Assembly (NCBI RefSeq): GCF_019923725.1
Contig: NZ_JAHXRI010000001.1
Location: 124,001 to 188,000 of the forward strand
Source: Zwartia hollandica
GTDB lineage: Bacteria > Pseudomonadota > Gammaproteobacteria > Burkholderiales > Burkholderiaceae_B
DNA length: 64,000 nt
Direction of reading: 5' to 3'
Of this stretch, positions 27,075-36,842 are shown piece after piece. Within the stretch, counting starts at the first letter, position 1, and each line of letters starts with the position of its first letter. The notes below the pieces were generated by a model, which ran no database searches, had not been told where the DNA came from, and was given only the letters and a program-made list of their open reading frames with translations. The position numbers were made by a program, and so were the translations under genes.

Positions 27075-29024
27075 ATGGTCACGATCACACTGCCAGACGG
27101 TTCCCAACGACAGTATCCCGAGCCCGTTACCGTTGCCGAGGTTGCACAATCGATCGGTGCCGGCTTGGCGCGTGCCGCGCTCGGTGGACGAGTCTCCTTG
27201 GCGGGTCAATCTAAGCTCGTTGATACGACGCATCGCATTGAACACGACACGCAGCTTGCAATCATTACAACGAAGGACGCGGAGGGTCTGGATCTAATTA
27301 GACATTCCACCGCCCATTTATTGGCCTACGCGGTCAAAGCATTATTTCCTGACGCACAAGTCACTATCGGTCCGGTCATTGAAAACGGCTTTTACTATGA
27401 CTTTTCTTACAAGCGTCCGTTTACACCTGATGACTTAATTGCCATTGAAAAGAAGATGGCCGAGCTTGCTAAGAAGGATGAGGTTGTTACCCGAGAAGAG
27501 TGGCTGCGTGACGAAGCGGTTGCGTATTTCAAAGGTATTGGCGAAACCTATAAAGCAGAAATTATTGGCGCTATTCCAGGGAACGAGCCGATTAGTTTGT
27601 ATCGCGAGGGTAACTTTATCGATTTGTGTCGGGGGCCGCACGTACCAAGCACGGGCAAGTTAAAAGTATTCAAGCTAATGAAAGTCGCTGGCGCCTACTG
27701 GCGTGGTGACAGTAATAATGAAATGCTCCAACGCATTTATGGCACGGCGTGGGCAACGAAAGAAGAGCAAGATGCTTACTTGCATATGCTCGAAGAGGCG
27801 GAGCGACGTGATCACCGTAAGATTGGTCGAGATCTTGATTTATTCCACTTCCAAGAGGAAGGCCCGGGACTGATTTTCTGGCATCCCAAGGGTTGGACGA
27901 TCTGGCAGCAGGTCGAGCAATACATGCGCGCGGTGTATCGCGACAACGGCTACCAAGAGGTTAAGGCGCCACAGATCCTGGATATTTCTCTTTGGAAAAA
28001 GACCGGTCACTGGGATAACTATCGCGAGAACATGTTCACCACGGAGTCCGAAAACCGTGTCTATGGACTCAAGCCCATGAACTGTCCGGGGCACGTGCAG
28101 ATCTTTAATTCTGGTTTGCACTCATACCGTGATTTGCCGCTGCGCTATGGTGAGTTTGGTCAGTGTCACCGTAATGAGCCATCCGGTTCTTTGCACGGAA
28201 TGATGCGTGTGCGTGGCTTTACGCAAGACGACGGACACATTTTTTGTACAGAAGATCAGCTCCAAGACGAGTGCGCAGATTTCACCGCGTTGCTTCAGAA
28301 AGTCTATGCTGATTTTGGTTTCCATGAAGTGTTGTACAAGGTAGCGACTCGGCCTGAAAAGCGTATCGGTAGCGATGAGGTTTGGGACAAAGCTGAGACC
28401 GCACTCATGGAAAGCCTTCGTCGTACTGGGTGTGCGTTCGAAGTTTCGCCGGGAGAGGGCGCATTTTATGGCCCCAAGATTGAATACACATTGAAAGATG
28501 CGATCGGACGTCACTGGCAATGCGGCACCATACAGGTCGATTTTTCGATGCCTCAACGGCTTGGCGCAGAGTTTGTGGATGCATCCGATCAACGGCGTGC
28601 GCCAGTCATGCTGCACCGTGCGATTTTGGGCTCGTTTGAGCGATTCATCGGCATGTTGATTGAAAACCACTCCGGCGCGATGCCGGCTTGGTTGGCGCCA
28701 GTGCAGGCGGTTATCTGCTGCATTTCGGAACCTACAGCCGATTATGCGGCGGAAATAGCACAATCCCTGAAAAAACAAGGCTTTAGAGTAGAATCTGATT
28801 TACGTAGTGAAAAGATTAACTATAAAATCAGAGAGCACAGTTTGCAGAAAGTCCCCTATATATTGGTTGTTGGCGACAAAGAGCGTCAGGCCGGGGCTGT
28901 AGCTGTACGCGGACGCGGTGGGGTCGAGCTAGGCGTTATGCCATTAGCCCAGTTCTCTGCCTTATTGTCCGAAGACGTGGCATTACGCCGCAATTCCGGT
29001 TTGACTGTATCCCAGTCAGCCTAA
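27075..29024 (+). CDS. thrS: Threonyl-tRNA synthetase
   Basis: A 649-residue class II synthetase. It has the N-terminal TGS domain ([10 protein letters not shown]...), the editing domain with the HSTAH Zn-type motif near residue 75, the catalytic domain with [10 protein letters not shown] (zinc ligand Cys), [26 protein letters not shown] and the motif 3 region [14 protein letters not shown], and the anticodon-binding C-terminus. ATG 27075 (MVTITLPDG) is preferred over the extended start at 27057 because that start lies in the terminator tail; CAGGA precedes it. First gene of thrS-infC. Confidence 0.95.
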   Translation: MVTITLPDGSQRQYPEPVTVAEVAQSIGAGLARAALGGRVSLAGQSKLVDTTHRIEHDTQLAIITTKDAEGLDLIRHSTAHLLAYAVKALFPDAQVTIGPVIENGFYYDFSYKRPFTPDDLIAIEKKMAELAKKDEVVTREEWLRDEAVAYFKGIGETYKAEIIGAIPGNEPISLYREGNFIDLCRGPHVPSTGKLKVFKLMKVAGAYWRGDSNNEMLQRIYGTAWATKEEQDAYLHMLEEAERRDHRKIGRDLDLFHFQEEGPGLIFWHPKGWTIWQQVEQYMRAVYRDNGYQEVKAPQILDISLWKKTGHWDNYRENMFTTESENRVYGLKPMNCPGHVQIFNSGLHSYRDLPLRYGEFGQCHRNEPSGSLHGMMRVRGFTQDDGHIFCTEDQLQDECADFTALLQKVYADFGFHEVLYKVATRPEKRIGSDEVWDKAETALMESLRRTGCAFEVSPGEGAFYGPKIEYTLKDAIGRHWQCGTIQVDFSMPQRLGAEFVDASDQRRAPVMLHRAILGSFERFIGMLIENHSGAMPAWLAPVQAVICCISEPTADYAAEIAQSLKKQGFRVESDLRSEKINYKIREHSLQKVPYILVVGDKERQAGAVAVRGRGGVELGVMPLAQFSALLSEDVALRRNSGLTVSQSA

Positions 29025-29042
29025 TCGTTAGGAGTCGTCAAC

Positions 29043-29588
29043 ATCGCAACAGAAAAACCCCATCGCATTAACGGTGAAATCCGAGTTCCCGAAGTGCGCT
29101 TGCTTGGAATCGAAGGTGAACAACTCGGTATCGTAAAAATATTCGACGCCATTCGCATGGCCGAAGAAAACGAAATAGATCTCGTCGAGATCGCGCCAAA
29201 CGCAGAGCCGCCCGTGTGCCGCCTGATGGATTATGGCAAGTTCAAGTACCAAGAGCAAAAGCGTCTGGCGGAGGCTCGTGCGAAACAAAAAATTATTCAA
29301 GTCAAAGAAGTGAAGTTCCGCCCAGCCACCGACGAAGGTGACTACCAGGTGAAACTTCGTAACCTTAAGCGCTTCCTTGACGAAGGCGACAAGGCTAAAG
29401 TCACACTGCGTTTTCGTGGTCGTGAGATGGCGCACCAAGAGCTCGGAATGCGCGTGCTTGAACGCGTGCGGGATGATCTGACGGATATGGCAGTCGTTGA
29501 AGCGATGCCTAAACTCGAAGGCCGGCAAATGGTCATGGTGCTTGCTCCTCGCAAGAAAGCGCCGGGCAAGGCCGAGGCTGCGGCTTAA
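29043..29588 (+). CDS. infC: Translation initiation factor IF-3, ATC start
   Basis: A 181-residue IF-3. The conserved N-terminus [16 protein letters not shown] is encoded upstream of the first GTG (29094), and between the thrS stop (same frame) and that block there is no ATG, GTG or TTG. The only sensible initiator is ATC at 29043, eight bases after AGGAG (29030-29034), giving [11 protein letters not shown]. Rare AUU/AUC starts are the known basis of infC autoregulation, because IF-3 discriminates against non-canonical initiators. The C-terminal domain has [21 protein letters not shown]. Length matches E. coli IF-3 (180). gshB follows three bases after the stop, where rpmI is expected. Confidence 0.93.
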   Translation: MATEKPHRINGEIRVPEVRLLGIEGEQLGIVKIFDAIRMAEENEIDLVEIAPNAEPPVCRLMDYGKFKYQEQKRLAEARAKQKIIQVKEVKFRPATDEGDYQVKLRNLKRFLDEGDKAKVTLRFRGREMAHQELGMRVLERVRDDLTDMAVVEAMPKLEGRQMVMVLAPRKKAPGKAEAAA

Positions 29589-29591
29589 TCG

Positions 29592-30557
29592 ATGCGGGTT
29601 CTATTTGTACTTGATCCGCTCGAGAGCCTAAACGCCTACAAAGATAGTTCTGTGGCGATGATGCGAGCCCTCGTGGCTCGAGGCCATACGCTTTGCGTAG
29701 CGATGCAGGGTGATTTGTTTATTGAGGCTGGAGAGGTTCGCGCCAAGGCAAGCTCGATAGAACTTGTTGATGGTGCTGACTTGCACGCCCGAGCGTGGTG
29801 GACTGAGACGCAGGCAGGGGTGGATACACCTTTGCATGCATTTGGTGCCGTGCTCATGCGTAAGGACCCGCCATTCGATATGGAGTATGTGTACGCAACG
29901 CATATGCTCGAGTACGCACAGGCGCAAGGCGCGAAAGTGTTCAATAGTGGTGCCGCCATTCGTAATCACCCTGAGAAGTTGGCTATTACAGAATTTACGG
30001 AATTTACTGCTCCAACTCTTGTGAGCCGGGACATGTCGCGTCTGAAGGCGTTTCACACTGAGCATCGCGATGTAATTGTTAAGCCACTAGACGGCATGGG
30101 TGGGACCGGCGTTTTTCGGTTGACTCCTAATGAAACGAATCGCAACGCAATTCTCGAGACCTTGACCAACGACGGTTGCCGAACCATCATGGCCCAACGC
30201 TATATTCCCGAGATCACGCAAGGTGACAAGCGGATCCTGTTGATTGGTGGAGAAGCGGTTCCTTATTGCTTGGCGCGGATCCCTCTTGCTGGAGAAACGC
30301 GCGGTAATTTGGCAGCGGGCGGGCGGGGGGTCGCACAAGCTTTGTCCGAGCGAGACACCTACATAGCGGCTCAAATCGGGCCTAAACTCGCTAAGCGCGG
30401 TTTGTTGCTTGTCGGCTTAGATGTTATCGGCGACTACGTCACCGAGGTGAACGTGACAAGCCCGACGTGTTTCGTGGAGATCACCGAGCAAACGGGGTTT
30501 GATGTTGGTGCCCGTTTCGTTCAGGCGCTTGAGGCCGCAGTTAGCCTAGCTGCGTAA
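29592..30557 (+). CDS. gshB: Glutathione synthetase
   Basis: A 321-residue ATP-grasp ligase joining gamma-glutamylcysteine and glycine. FVLDPLESLNAYKDSSVAMMRA is the GshB N-terminus; LMRKDPPFDMEYVYATH, VKPLDGMGGTGVFRL and the metal-binding EVNVTSPTCFVEI are family signatures. It begins three bases after infC with no clear ribosome binding site, so it is probably translated by coupling. gshA is not nearby. Confidence 0.95.
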   Translation: MRVLFVLDPLESLNAYKDSSVAMMRALVARGHTLCVAMQGDLFIEAGEVRAKASSIELVDGADLHARAWWTETQAGVDTPLHAFGAVLMRKDPPFDMEYVYATHMLEYAQAQGAKVFNSGAAIRNHPEKLAITEFTEFTAPTLVSRDMSRLKAFHTEHRDVIVKPLDGMGGTGVFRLTPNETNRNAILETLTNDGCRTIMAQRYIPEITQGDKRILLIGGEAVPYCLARIPLAGETRGNLAAGGRGVAQALSERDTYIAAQIGPKLAKRGLLLVGLDVIGDYVTEVNVTSPTCFVEITEQTGFDVGARFVQALEAAVSLAA

Positions 30558-30562
30558 GCGCA

Positions 30563-30958
30563 ATGATTTCCATTCTGGTCGTTGCCCATGCACCACTCGC
30601 TACCGCGTTGGTATCTTGTGCGCGCCACGTGTTAGGCCGTGACCCCGAGGTCATTGCTTTAGATATCGAGCCGAACGAGTGCGCCCAGGATTGCTCGCCT
30701 CGGGTAGCTAAACTCATTACGCAGGCCGACCGCGGCGATGGTGTCTTGGTGCTCACTGATCTTCCTGGCGCTAGCCCCTCAAATATTGCAGTCAAAGCGA
30801 GTGAGGTGGCCCGTCTTGAAGGCACACCTTCCTGTGTGCTGGGCGGTGCGAACGCGGCGATGTTGCTGCGCGCCATAAACTATCGACAAGGCAGCCTCGA
30901 GGATGTGGCCGCGAGTGCGCTGGCGGGTGCCGCTCACTCCGTGTTGCGTGTAGACTAA
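30563..30958 (+). CDS. PTS EIIA component, mannose-type (regulatory)
   Basis: A 131-residue EIIA of the mannose/fructose family (PTS_EIIA_4). The phosphorylated residue is His9 in ILVVAHAPLA; VLTDLPGASPSN follows. There is no EIIB/EIIC sugar permease here, so this is likely a regulatory phosphotransfer chain from PtsI through HPr, as in other Burkholderiales. Five bases after gshB. Confidence 0.9.
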   Translation: MISILVVAHAPLATALVSCARHVLGRDPEVIALDIEPNECAQDCSPRVAKLITQADRGDGVLVLTDLPGASPSNIAVKASEVARLEGTPSCVLGGANAAMLLRAINYRQGSLEDVAASALAGAAHSVLRVD

Positions 30959-31000
30959 GCAAAATTCGTAAGCCATCCTGTAAACGGATCTCCAAACCTT

Positions 31001-31270
31001 ATGCCTGCAATCGATATCGTTATCTCTAATAAGCTCGGACTTCACGCTCGAGCCGCGGCGAAACTCACACAATTGGCGAGTCAATTCGCCTGCGAGGTCT
31101 TTATCATTAAGTCTGGGCAGCGGGTGAATGCAAAAAGTATTATGGGAGTCATGATGCTTGCTGCAGGGCTGGGGACGACCGTGACAATTGAGACCAGCGG
31201 GAGCGATGCCGACCAGGCCCTAGCAGCCGTTCAGGCGTTATTCAATGACAAATTCGGCGAAGGGCAATAA
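31001..31270 (+). CDS. ptsH: Phosphocarrier protein HPr
   Basis: An 89-residue HPr. The active His15 lies in KLGLHARAAAKL and the regulatory serine is Ser46 in NAKSIMGVMMLAA, the site used by HPr kinase where that enzyme exists. It follows the EIIA gene and overlaps the ptsI start region, so all three PTS genes form one unit. Confidence 0.95.
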   Translation: MPAIDIVISNKLGLHARAAAKLTQLASQFACEVFIIKSGQRVNAKSIMGVMMLAAGLGTTVTIETSGSDADQALAAVQALFNDKFGEGQ

Positions 31271-33011
31271 TCCGCTAGCTGACCCAGCAAGCGCACCTAT
31301 GTTGTGCTTGTCTGGTCAGCGGGCCGCTCACGGCTACGCAATTGGCCGAGCGGTCGTGATGGGTGCAACCGCTCTTGAAGTTGCGCACTACAGAATTTCT
31401 GCAGACACCGTCGCTGCGGAACAGTCGAGACTCACTGTTGCCCTAGACACTGCACGTCGTGAGATGCTCGAGCTAGCAGAAACGCTTCCGGAGGATGCAC
31501 CACGTGAGCTTGGCGCGTTACTCAATGTACATGGAATGTTGCTTTCGGACCCACTCTTGGCTGATCAGGCCTTATCGTTGATACAAGAGAAGCTCTATAA
31601 CGCTGAATGGGCGCTGACGACGCAAGGGCAATTGCTCGGGGAGCAGTTTGCGGCGATGGAGGATGAGTATCTGCGAGAGCGCGGAGCCGACGTTCGGCAG
31701 GTTATTGAGCGAGTCTTGCACGTGCTTGGTGGCTCACGTCCGATGTTGTCTCTAGAACGTGTTGGCCAATCTACTGAGCCGCTGGTGGTTATCGCCCATG
31801 ATATTTCTCCGGCGGACATGATCCGCTTACGGGGCGGACGTTTTGCCGGCTTTGCCACCGACTTAGGCGGGCCAACATCGCACACAGCTATCGTTGCTCG
31901 CAGCATGGATGTTCCTGCTGTGGTGGGACTCGGGCAAGTGAGAAGCCTGGTGCGTGATGGCGATGTTGTCGTAGTCGATGGGGTTCGTGGCACGCTGCTC
32001 GTGAATCCCTCAGTCCAGGCCTTAGAGCAATATCGCGTATTACAGAAGCGGCACGCCCAAGAGCGAGTGGTTTTAGCCCAACTTAAAGATGTCCCAGCAG
32101 AAACACAAGATGGGATAGCGGTTTCCTTACAAGCGAACATAGAGTTACCTGACGAGGCAGAGAGTGCGCTTGCTAATGGAGCGACTGGGATAGGTTTGTT
32201 TCGTAGTGAGTTTCTCTTTATTGGACGTAGTGAGCTCCCAACAGAGGAAGAACAGTACCAAGCTTATGCCTCTGTCGTAAGAACGATGCAGCACCGTCCG
32301 GTGACAATACGCACATTGGATATCGGTGCGGATAAGGCACTAGACGGAGAAGCGACGGTGGCGACGAATCCTGCTCTTGGATTGCGCGCTATTCGTTATT
32401 GTCTTGCACATCCTGATTTATTCGCGACGCAGTTACGTGCGATTTTGCGCGCGTCTGCGCATGGCACCGTCCGGATTCTGATTCCAATGGTTGCCCATAT
32501 GCATGAAGTTCGTGCAGCGCGAGCCGCGATCGCCAGTGCGATGGCCGAGCTCGACTTACGTGGTCAGTCCTACTCCAAGAACGTTGAGGTTGGAGCGATG
32601 GTCGAGATTCCTGCAACGGCGATTGCGATTGAACCGTTCGCCGACGCGCTTGATTTTCTATCGATCGGCACAAATGACTTAATTCAATACACATTGGCGA
32701 TTGACCGAGCTGATAATGAGGTTGCAGGTTTGTACGATCCCCTGCATCCCGCGATACTACGACTCATTGCAAACGTTATTAACGCAGGGATCCGAGTCGG
32801 CAAGTCCGTTGCCCTTTGTGGTGAAATGGCGGGGGATCCACAGCTTACGCGCTTGTTACTCGGCCTAGGACTGACCCAGTTTTCGATGCATCCGCAGCAG
32901 CTTCTTTCAGTCAAGAGAGAAATTCTTCGCGCACATTCGAATGCCTTGCGTGTACAGGTCGCAACATCACTGAACCGCGCTAGCCCAATCGATCCGGCTT
33001 CATTGCATTAA
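31245..33011 (+). CDS. ptsI: PEP-protein phosphotransferase (enzyme I)
   Basis: A 588-residue enzyme I that passes phosphate from PEP to HPr. The phospho-His is His213 in GGPTSHTAIVARSMDVP; the PEP-binding barrel shows GIGLFRSEFLF, RTLDIGADK, FLSIGTNDLIQYTLAIDR and the active Cys region SVALCGEMAGDP. ATG 31245 overlaps ptsH by 26 bases; ATG 31299 (MLCLSGQRAAHG) would place the start nearer the family norm and is a real alternative. Confidence 0.94.
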   Translation: MTNSAKGNNPLADPASAPMLCLSGQRAAHGYAIGRAVVMGATALEVAHYRISADTVAAEQSRLTVALDTARREMLELAETLPEDAPRELGALLNVHGMLLSDPLLADQALSLIQEKLYNAEWALTTQGQLLGEQFAAMEDEYLRERGADVRQVIERVLHVLGGSRPMLSLERVGQSTEPLVVIAHDISPADMIRLRGGRFAGFATDLGGPTSHTAIVARSMDVPAVVGLGQVRSLVRDGDVVVVDGVRGTLLVNPSVQALEQYRVLQKRHAQERVVLAQLKDVPAETQDGIAVSLQANIELPDEAESALANGATGIGLFRSEFLFIGRSELPTEEEQYQAYASVVRTMQHRPVTIRTLDIGADKALDGEATVATNPALGLRAIRYCLAHPDLFATQLRAILRASAHGTVRILIPMVAHMHEVRAARAAIASAMAELDLRGQSYSKNVEVGAMVEIPATAIAIEPFADALDFLSIGTNDLIQYTLAIDRADNEVAGLYDPLHPAILRLIANVINAGIRVGKSVALCGEMAGDPQLTRLLLGLGLTQFSMHPQQLLSVKREILRAHSNALRVQVATSLNRASPIDPASLH

Positions 33012-33098
33012 TTTACGGCCGATGGCGAGACCGAGCTCCGCGCGTGCCAGCGCAGGGGGCTAAAATGCGTTAACGAAGACCCAACTTGAGAGTATGCG

Positions 33099-33356
33099 AT
33101 GCAAAAGAATCCGTGGTTTGAGGAATTTCAAAAAAACGTGGCTGAGCTTATTGCACGTAGCCCAGCGGCAGATATCGAACGCAACGTGAAAGCGTTTATG
33201 GGCCAAGCCTTTACACGCATGGATCTCATTACACGCGAGGAGTTTGATGTTCAAGTTGCTCTCCTAGGTAAAGCCCAAACGCGTATCGAGGCTTTAGAGG
33301 CTCAGCTTCAGGCACTTGAACACCGCATTTCGATTTTGGAAACAAGTACGAACTAG
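33099..33356 (+). CDS. ubiK: Ubiquinone biosynthesis accessory factor UbiK
   Basis: An 85-residue protein of the UbiK/YqiC (BMFP) family, which helps assemble the aerobic ubiquinone biosynthesis complex. It has a short amphipathic N-terminal half (VAELIARSPAADIERNVKAFMGQAFTRMDLITREEFDVQ) and a C-terminal coiled coil (EALEAQLQALEHRISILE) for trimerisation. Commonly next to comM in betaproteobacteria, as here. Confidence 0.9.
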   Translation: MQKNPWFEEFQKNVAELIARSPAADIERNVKAFMGQAFTRMDLITREEFDVQVALLGKAQTRIEALEAQLQALEHRISILETSTN

Positions 33357-33435
33357 TCCGCTAGGCTAAGGCGAATCAGTCGACGACAGATTCGTATTCA
33401 CACCGCTTCATAATCGACCTCTTTGCGGAGGACGT

Positions 33436-34944
33436 ATGTCGCTGGCGATTTTATTAAGTCGTTCCTTAGTCGGTTTAGATGCACCGCTCGTCAGAGTAGA
33501 AACACATCTCGGTGTGGGGCTTCCTGCCTTTCATATTGTCGGACTCGCAGACGCGGAGGTTAGAGAGAGCCGAGAGCGCGTCCGAGCCGCGATCTTAAGC
33601 ACTGGTCTAGCGTTTCCAAGCGGCCGGCTGATTGTCAATTTGTCACCCGCTGATTTGCCTAAAGAGTCCGGACGCTTTGATTTACCTATCGCACTGGGTG
33701 TGCTTTTGGTGTCAGGGCAAATTAAAGTTGTTGCGCCTGGAATGTTGTTATCGATGGTGTTTGCCGGAGAGCTCTCGCTCACGGGCGCCCTGGTACCCAC
33801 GCGCGGTGCGATAGCGCTCGGTCTCGCCGTGGCTCGCACCCAGCCCGATTGTGTGTTGATTCTTCCCATGAGTAACGCGATAGAGGCTACAAATATTCCA
33901 GAACTACGCGTGTTGGGTGCGAACAGTCTTGCCGAGGTAGTTGCCCATATTCAAGGGGTCTCCACATTACAAAGGCTCAGACCGCGTGATGTCAGCGCGT
34001 CTCCACAAGAGTCTGCATGTTTGTCAGATGTTCGTGGTCAGACAATGGCGAAACGAGCCCTTGAGGTTGCAGCGAGTGGAGGGCACAGTCTGCTGATGTG
34101 CGGTGCCCCAGGCGTCGGAAAAAGTATGCTCGCTAAACGATTGCCAGGGATTCTTCCGCCACTTACAAACAAGCAGGCATTAGAGCTCGCAGCAATCTCT
34201 GCGTATGCTGGCTTAGATACAGCGATATCCAACCAAAGGCCAGTGCGCAGTCCGCACCATTCGGCCTCGGCAGTAGCCATCATCGGTGGCGGAGCTCGAC
34301 CAACGCCCGGAGAAGTCTCGTTGGCGCATCATGGCGTGCTATTCCTTGACGAACTACCCGAGTACGATCGCAAAGTACGGGAGGGCCTACGTGAGCCGCT
34401 AGAAAACGGTGTTGTATGTATTTCTCGTGCAAAAGGTAGGTGTGAGTTTCCAGCAAAGTTTCAACTGGTCGCCACGATGAACCCGTGCCCATGCGGCTGG
34501 AGAGGGCATCTTAAGCGTCGCTGTCGCTGCACCGAGACCCAGGTTCAAAGTTATCAGGCACGCGTGTCGGGTCCCGTGCTAGATCGTATCGATCTGTTTG
34601 TTCCGCTGTTTCAGGAAGTAGAAGATCTAGTTCATGAAGGGATTTCGGAGGCGTCGGCGCAGGTGGCGTCTCGCGTTGCGGCAGCATGGCGGGTGCAGGT
34701 TGCCAGGCAAGGCGTGCTTAATGCACACTTAGCTGATTCATCCTTAGACCTCCAATGCGGACTTGATAGTAATGCTAAACAATTATTAGCTTCTGTTGCA
34801 GCCCAACATCATCTGTCTTTGCGAGCAGTCCAACGGACGCGCCGGGTGGCGAGAACCTGCGCTGACCTAGACGGATGCGTTGCAATATCTAGGACTCACC
34901 TTTCGGAAGCGTACAGATATAGGCTCACTATTGGCGTGCAGTAA
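33436..34944 (+). CDS. comM: YifB/ComM-family AAA+ ATPase
   Basis: A 502-residue Mg-chelatase-like AAA+ protein. The N-terminal ChlI-like domain (PAFHIVGLADAEVRESRERVRAA, NLSPADLPKESGRFDLPIAL) precedes Walker A GAPGVGKS near residue 225 and Walker B FLDELPEY. A cysteine cluster, MNPCPCG...RRCRCT, follows. ComM is a branch-migration helicase helping integrate DNA during natural transformation in some gammaproteobacteria; the role here is inferred. Confidence 0.92.
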   Translation: MSLAILLSRSLVGLDAPLVRVETHLGVGLPAFHIVGLADAEVRESRERVRAAILSTGLAFPSGRLIVNLSPADLPKESGRFDLPIALGVLLVSGQIKVVAPGMLLSMVFAGELSLTGALVPTRGAIALGLAVARTQPDCVLILPMSNAIEATNIPELRVLGANSLAEVVAHIQGVSTLQRLRPRDVSASPQESACLSDVRGQTMAKRALEVAASGGHSLLMCGAPGVGKSMLAKRLPGILPPLTNKQALELAAISAYAGLDTAISNQRPVRSPHHSASAVAIIGGGARPTPGEVSLAHHGVLFLDELPEYDRKVREGLREPLENGVVCISRAKGRCEFPAKFQLVATMNPCPCGWRGHLKRRCRCTETQVQSYQARVSGPVLDRIDLFVPLFQEVEDLVHEGISEASAQVASRVAAAWRVQVARQGVLNAHLADSSLDLQCGLDSNAKQLLASVAAQHHLSLRAVQRTRRVARTCADLDGCVAISRTHLSEAYRYRLTIGVQ

Positions 34945-35140
34945 CTAAAAAAATGTCATATAATCAAAGGCTTTCCTGCGTAACTGCATCCTAAATAACT
35001 ACGGGGCGGTGTGCAAGGAAGCGGATAGATGAACGAGCGTTACTAAGAAGTGGCTCTAGGGTTTCCAAGACTTGCGATTGTTGCTTGCGACAATCAGGCA
35101 AGGCACCTTCAGAACACAATTTTAAGCAATAGGAATAGCA
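34945..35140 (+). promoter_or_regulatory. 196-base leader of the rpmI-rplT operon with -10 box
   Basis: TATAAT at 34959-34964 is a perfect -10 hexamer 15 bases after the comM stop; no matching -35 is seen at 16-18 bases. It would yield a leader of about 165 bases. The leader contains a GATTGT/ACAATC hairpin (35076-35081 with 35090-35095). A long structured leader fits L20-mediated autorepression known from E. coli, but no L20 operator was identified by homology. Confidence 0.5.
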
Positions 35141-35338
35141 ATGCCTAAGATGAAGACGAAAAAGAGCGCTGCAAAGCGCTTCCAGGTTCGCGGAAGCGGA
35201 TCGATCAAGCGGGGTCAGGCGTTTAAGCGCCACATCCTTACCAAAAAAACCACGAAGAACAAGCGCCAATTGCGCGGTTCAGCAGCGGTCGATAAAACCA
35301 ACGTGGCTTCTGTAAAAGCCATGATGCCTTTCGCTTGA
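35141..35338 (+). CDS. rpmI: 50S ribosomal protein L35
   Basis: A 65-residue basic protein with the L35 pattern [24 protein letters not shown] and [16 protein letters not shown]. Ribosome binding site AGGA precedes the ATG. Thirteen bases before rplT, its usual partner. Confidence 0.96.
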   Translation: MPKMKTKKSAAKRFQVRGSGSIKRGQAFKRHILTKKTTKNKRQLRGSAAVDKTNVASVKAMMPFA

Positions 35339-35351
35339 TAGGAGAAACTAA

Positions 35352-35711
35352 ATGCCTCGCGTAAAACGTGGTGTAACGGCTAGAGCCCGTCACAAAAAAG
35401 TTATTTCGGCAGCCAAAGGCTACCGTGGCCGTCGCGGTAATGTATTCCGTATTGCCAAGCAAGCAGTTATGCGTGCTGGTCAGTACGCATACAGAGATCG
35501 TCGCAACAAGAAGCGCACTTTCCGCGCCTTGTGGATTACTCGTATCAACGCAGCAGTGCGCGAGCACGGCGTAACGTATAGCGTGTTTGTCGCAGGTCTG
35601 AAAAAGGCTGCGATCGAGCTCGATCGTAAGGTCCTTGCTGATATGGCCGTGCACGACAAAGCTGGTTTTGCAGCTGTCGTTAATCAGGTCAAATCTGCGT
35701 TGGCTGCGTAA
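35352..35711 (+). CDS. rplT: 50S ribosomal protein L20
   Basis: A 119-residue protein with the L20 N-terminus [16 protein letters not shown] and the [22 protein letters not shown] core. L20 assembles on 23S rRNA and in E. coli represses its own operon. TAGGAGAAACTAA provides a strong ribosome binding site. An intrinsic terminator lies between it and pheS. Confidence 0.96.
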   Translation: MPRVKRGVTARARHKKVISAAKGYRGRRGNVFRIAKQAVMRAGQYAYRDRRNKKRTFRALWITRINAAVREHGVTYSVFVAGLKKAAIELDRKVLADMAVHDKAGFAAVVNQVKSALAA

Positions 35712-35733
35712 GCACCGCGCGATCTACGTGTGG

Positions 35734-35765
35734 ACGGGGCCTGCTGGGCTCCGTTTGCATTTTTA
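35734..35765 (+). terminator. Terminator/attenuator between rplT and pheS
   Basis: ACGGGGCC (35734-35741) pairs with GGCTCCGT (35747-35754), eight pairs with one G-T, loop TGCTG, followed by TTGCATTTTT. It ends 28 bases before the pheS start. In E. coli this junction holds the pheM attenuator; no phenylalanine-rich leader peptide is visible here. Confidence 0.65.
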
Positions 35766-35793
35766 AGCAGTGTTTCCTGAAGGCTTTATAAAG

Positions 35794-36816
35794 ATGACTG
35801 GATTAGCTACCGACCTGATTGAACAGGCGCGTGCGCAGTTTGAACAGGCTGCCGACGCCGCTGCTCTTGAGAATGCGAAAGCAAAGTTCCTAGGTAAGCA
35901 AGGCTCGCTGACCGAAATGTTGAAAGGGCTCGCGAAGCTAGATGCTGATGCTAAGCGCGCGGAAGGCGCGCGGATCAACCAGATTAAGCAGGAAATTGAA
36001 GGTTTGCTTAACGTCCGCCGTGCTCAATTAGCGCAGGCAGAGTTGAATATGCGCTTGGCGAGCGAGACGATTGATGTGACGTTACCAGGTCGTGGTCGAG
36101 GCAAGGGCGGCATTCACCCAGTCATCCGAACATGGCATCGCGTTGAAGAAATATTTAAATCAATTGGTTTCGACGTAGCGGATGGTCCCGAGATCGAGAA
36201 CGATTGGACTAACTTTACAGCACTAAATAATCCAGAGAACCACCCCGCACGCTCAATGCAAGATACCTTTTATGTTGACATGAAAGACGATAAGGGCCTG
36301 CCTTTACTGTTACGTACTCACACGAGTCCGATGCAAGTCCGCTATGCGCGGATGAACAAGCCGCCCATTAAAGTCATCGCACCAGGACGCACATACCGTG
36401 TCGACAGCGATGCGACGCACTCCCCGATGTTTCATCAGGTAGAGGGGTTATGGATTGATGAGAATATTTCGTTTGCAGACCTCAAGGGTGTGTATACGAA
36501 CTTTTTGCGCTGTTTTTTTGAAACAGACGATTTGGTTTTGCGCTTCCGGCCATCCTTCTTTCCTTTCACGGAACCATCCGCTGAAATTGACATGATGTTT
36601 ACGTCAGGTCCGAACAAAGGTCGTTGGCTAGAGATTTCGGGCTCGGGTCAGGTTCATCCCGACGTCGTGAGGAACTTTGGGTTAGACCCTGAGCGTTACA
36701 TTGGCTTTGCGTTTGGCTCAGGCCTCGAGCGCTTGACGATGCTGCGCTATGGTGTGAATGACTTACGTCAGTTTTTTGAAGGCGATCTGCGCTTCTTGCA
36801 GCAGTTCAACGATTAA
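35794..36816 (+). CDS. pheS: Phenylalanyl-tRNA synthetase alpha subunit
   Basis: A 340-residue class II subunit. N-terminal coiled coil ([28 protein letters not shown]), then catalytic motif 2 [10 protein letters not shown]..., [10 protein letters not shown], and motif 3 [20 protein letters not shown] 35794 has GAAGG nine bases upstream; GTG 35770 is in frame but sits in the terminator tail. pheT follows after 26 bases. Confidence 0.94.
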   Translation: MTGLATDLIEQARAQFEQAADAAALENAKAKFLGKQGSLTEMLKGLAKLDADAKRAEGARINQIKQEIEGLLNVRRAQLAQAELNMRLASETIDVTLPGRGRGKGGIHPVIRTWHRVEEIFKSIGFDVADGPEIENDWTNFTALNNPENHPARSMQDTFYVDMKDDKGLPLLLRTHTSPMQVRYARMNKPPIKVIAPGRTYRVDSDATHSPMFHQVEGLWIDENISFADLKGVYTNFLRCFFETDDLVLRFRPSFFPFTEPSAEIDMMFTSGPNKGRWLEISGSGQVHPDVVRNFGLDPERYIGFAFGSGLERLTMLRYGVNDLRQFFEGDLRFLQQFND

Positions 36817-36842
36817 TTAGTTTTAAACCGGTACGGTTCAAC

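Noticed and set aside
31595-32140. 181-residue minus-strand frame over ptsI
   Set aside because: It is a Ser/Arg/Thr-rich shadow of enzyme I, which is conserved over the entire region.
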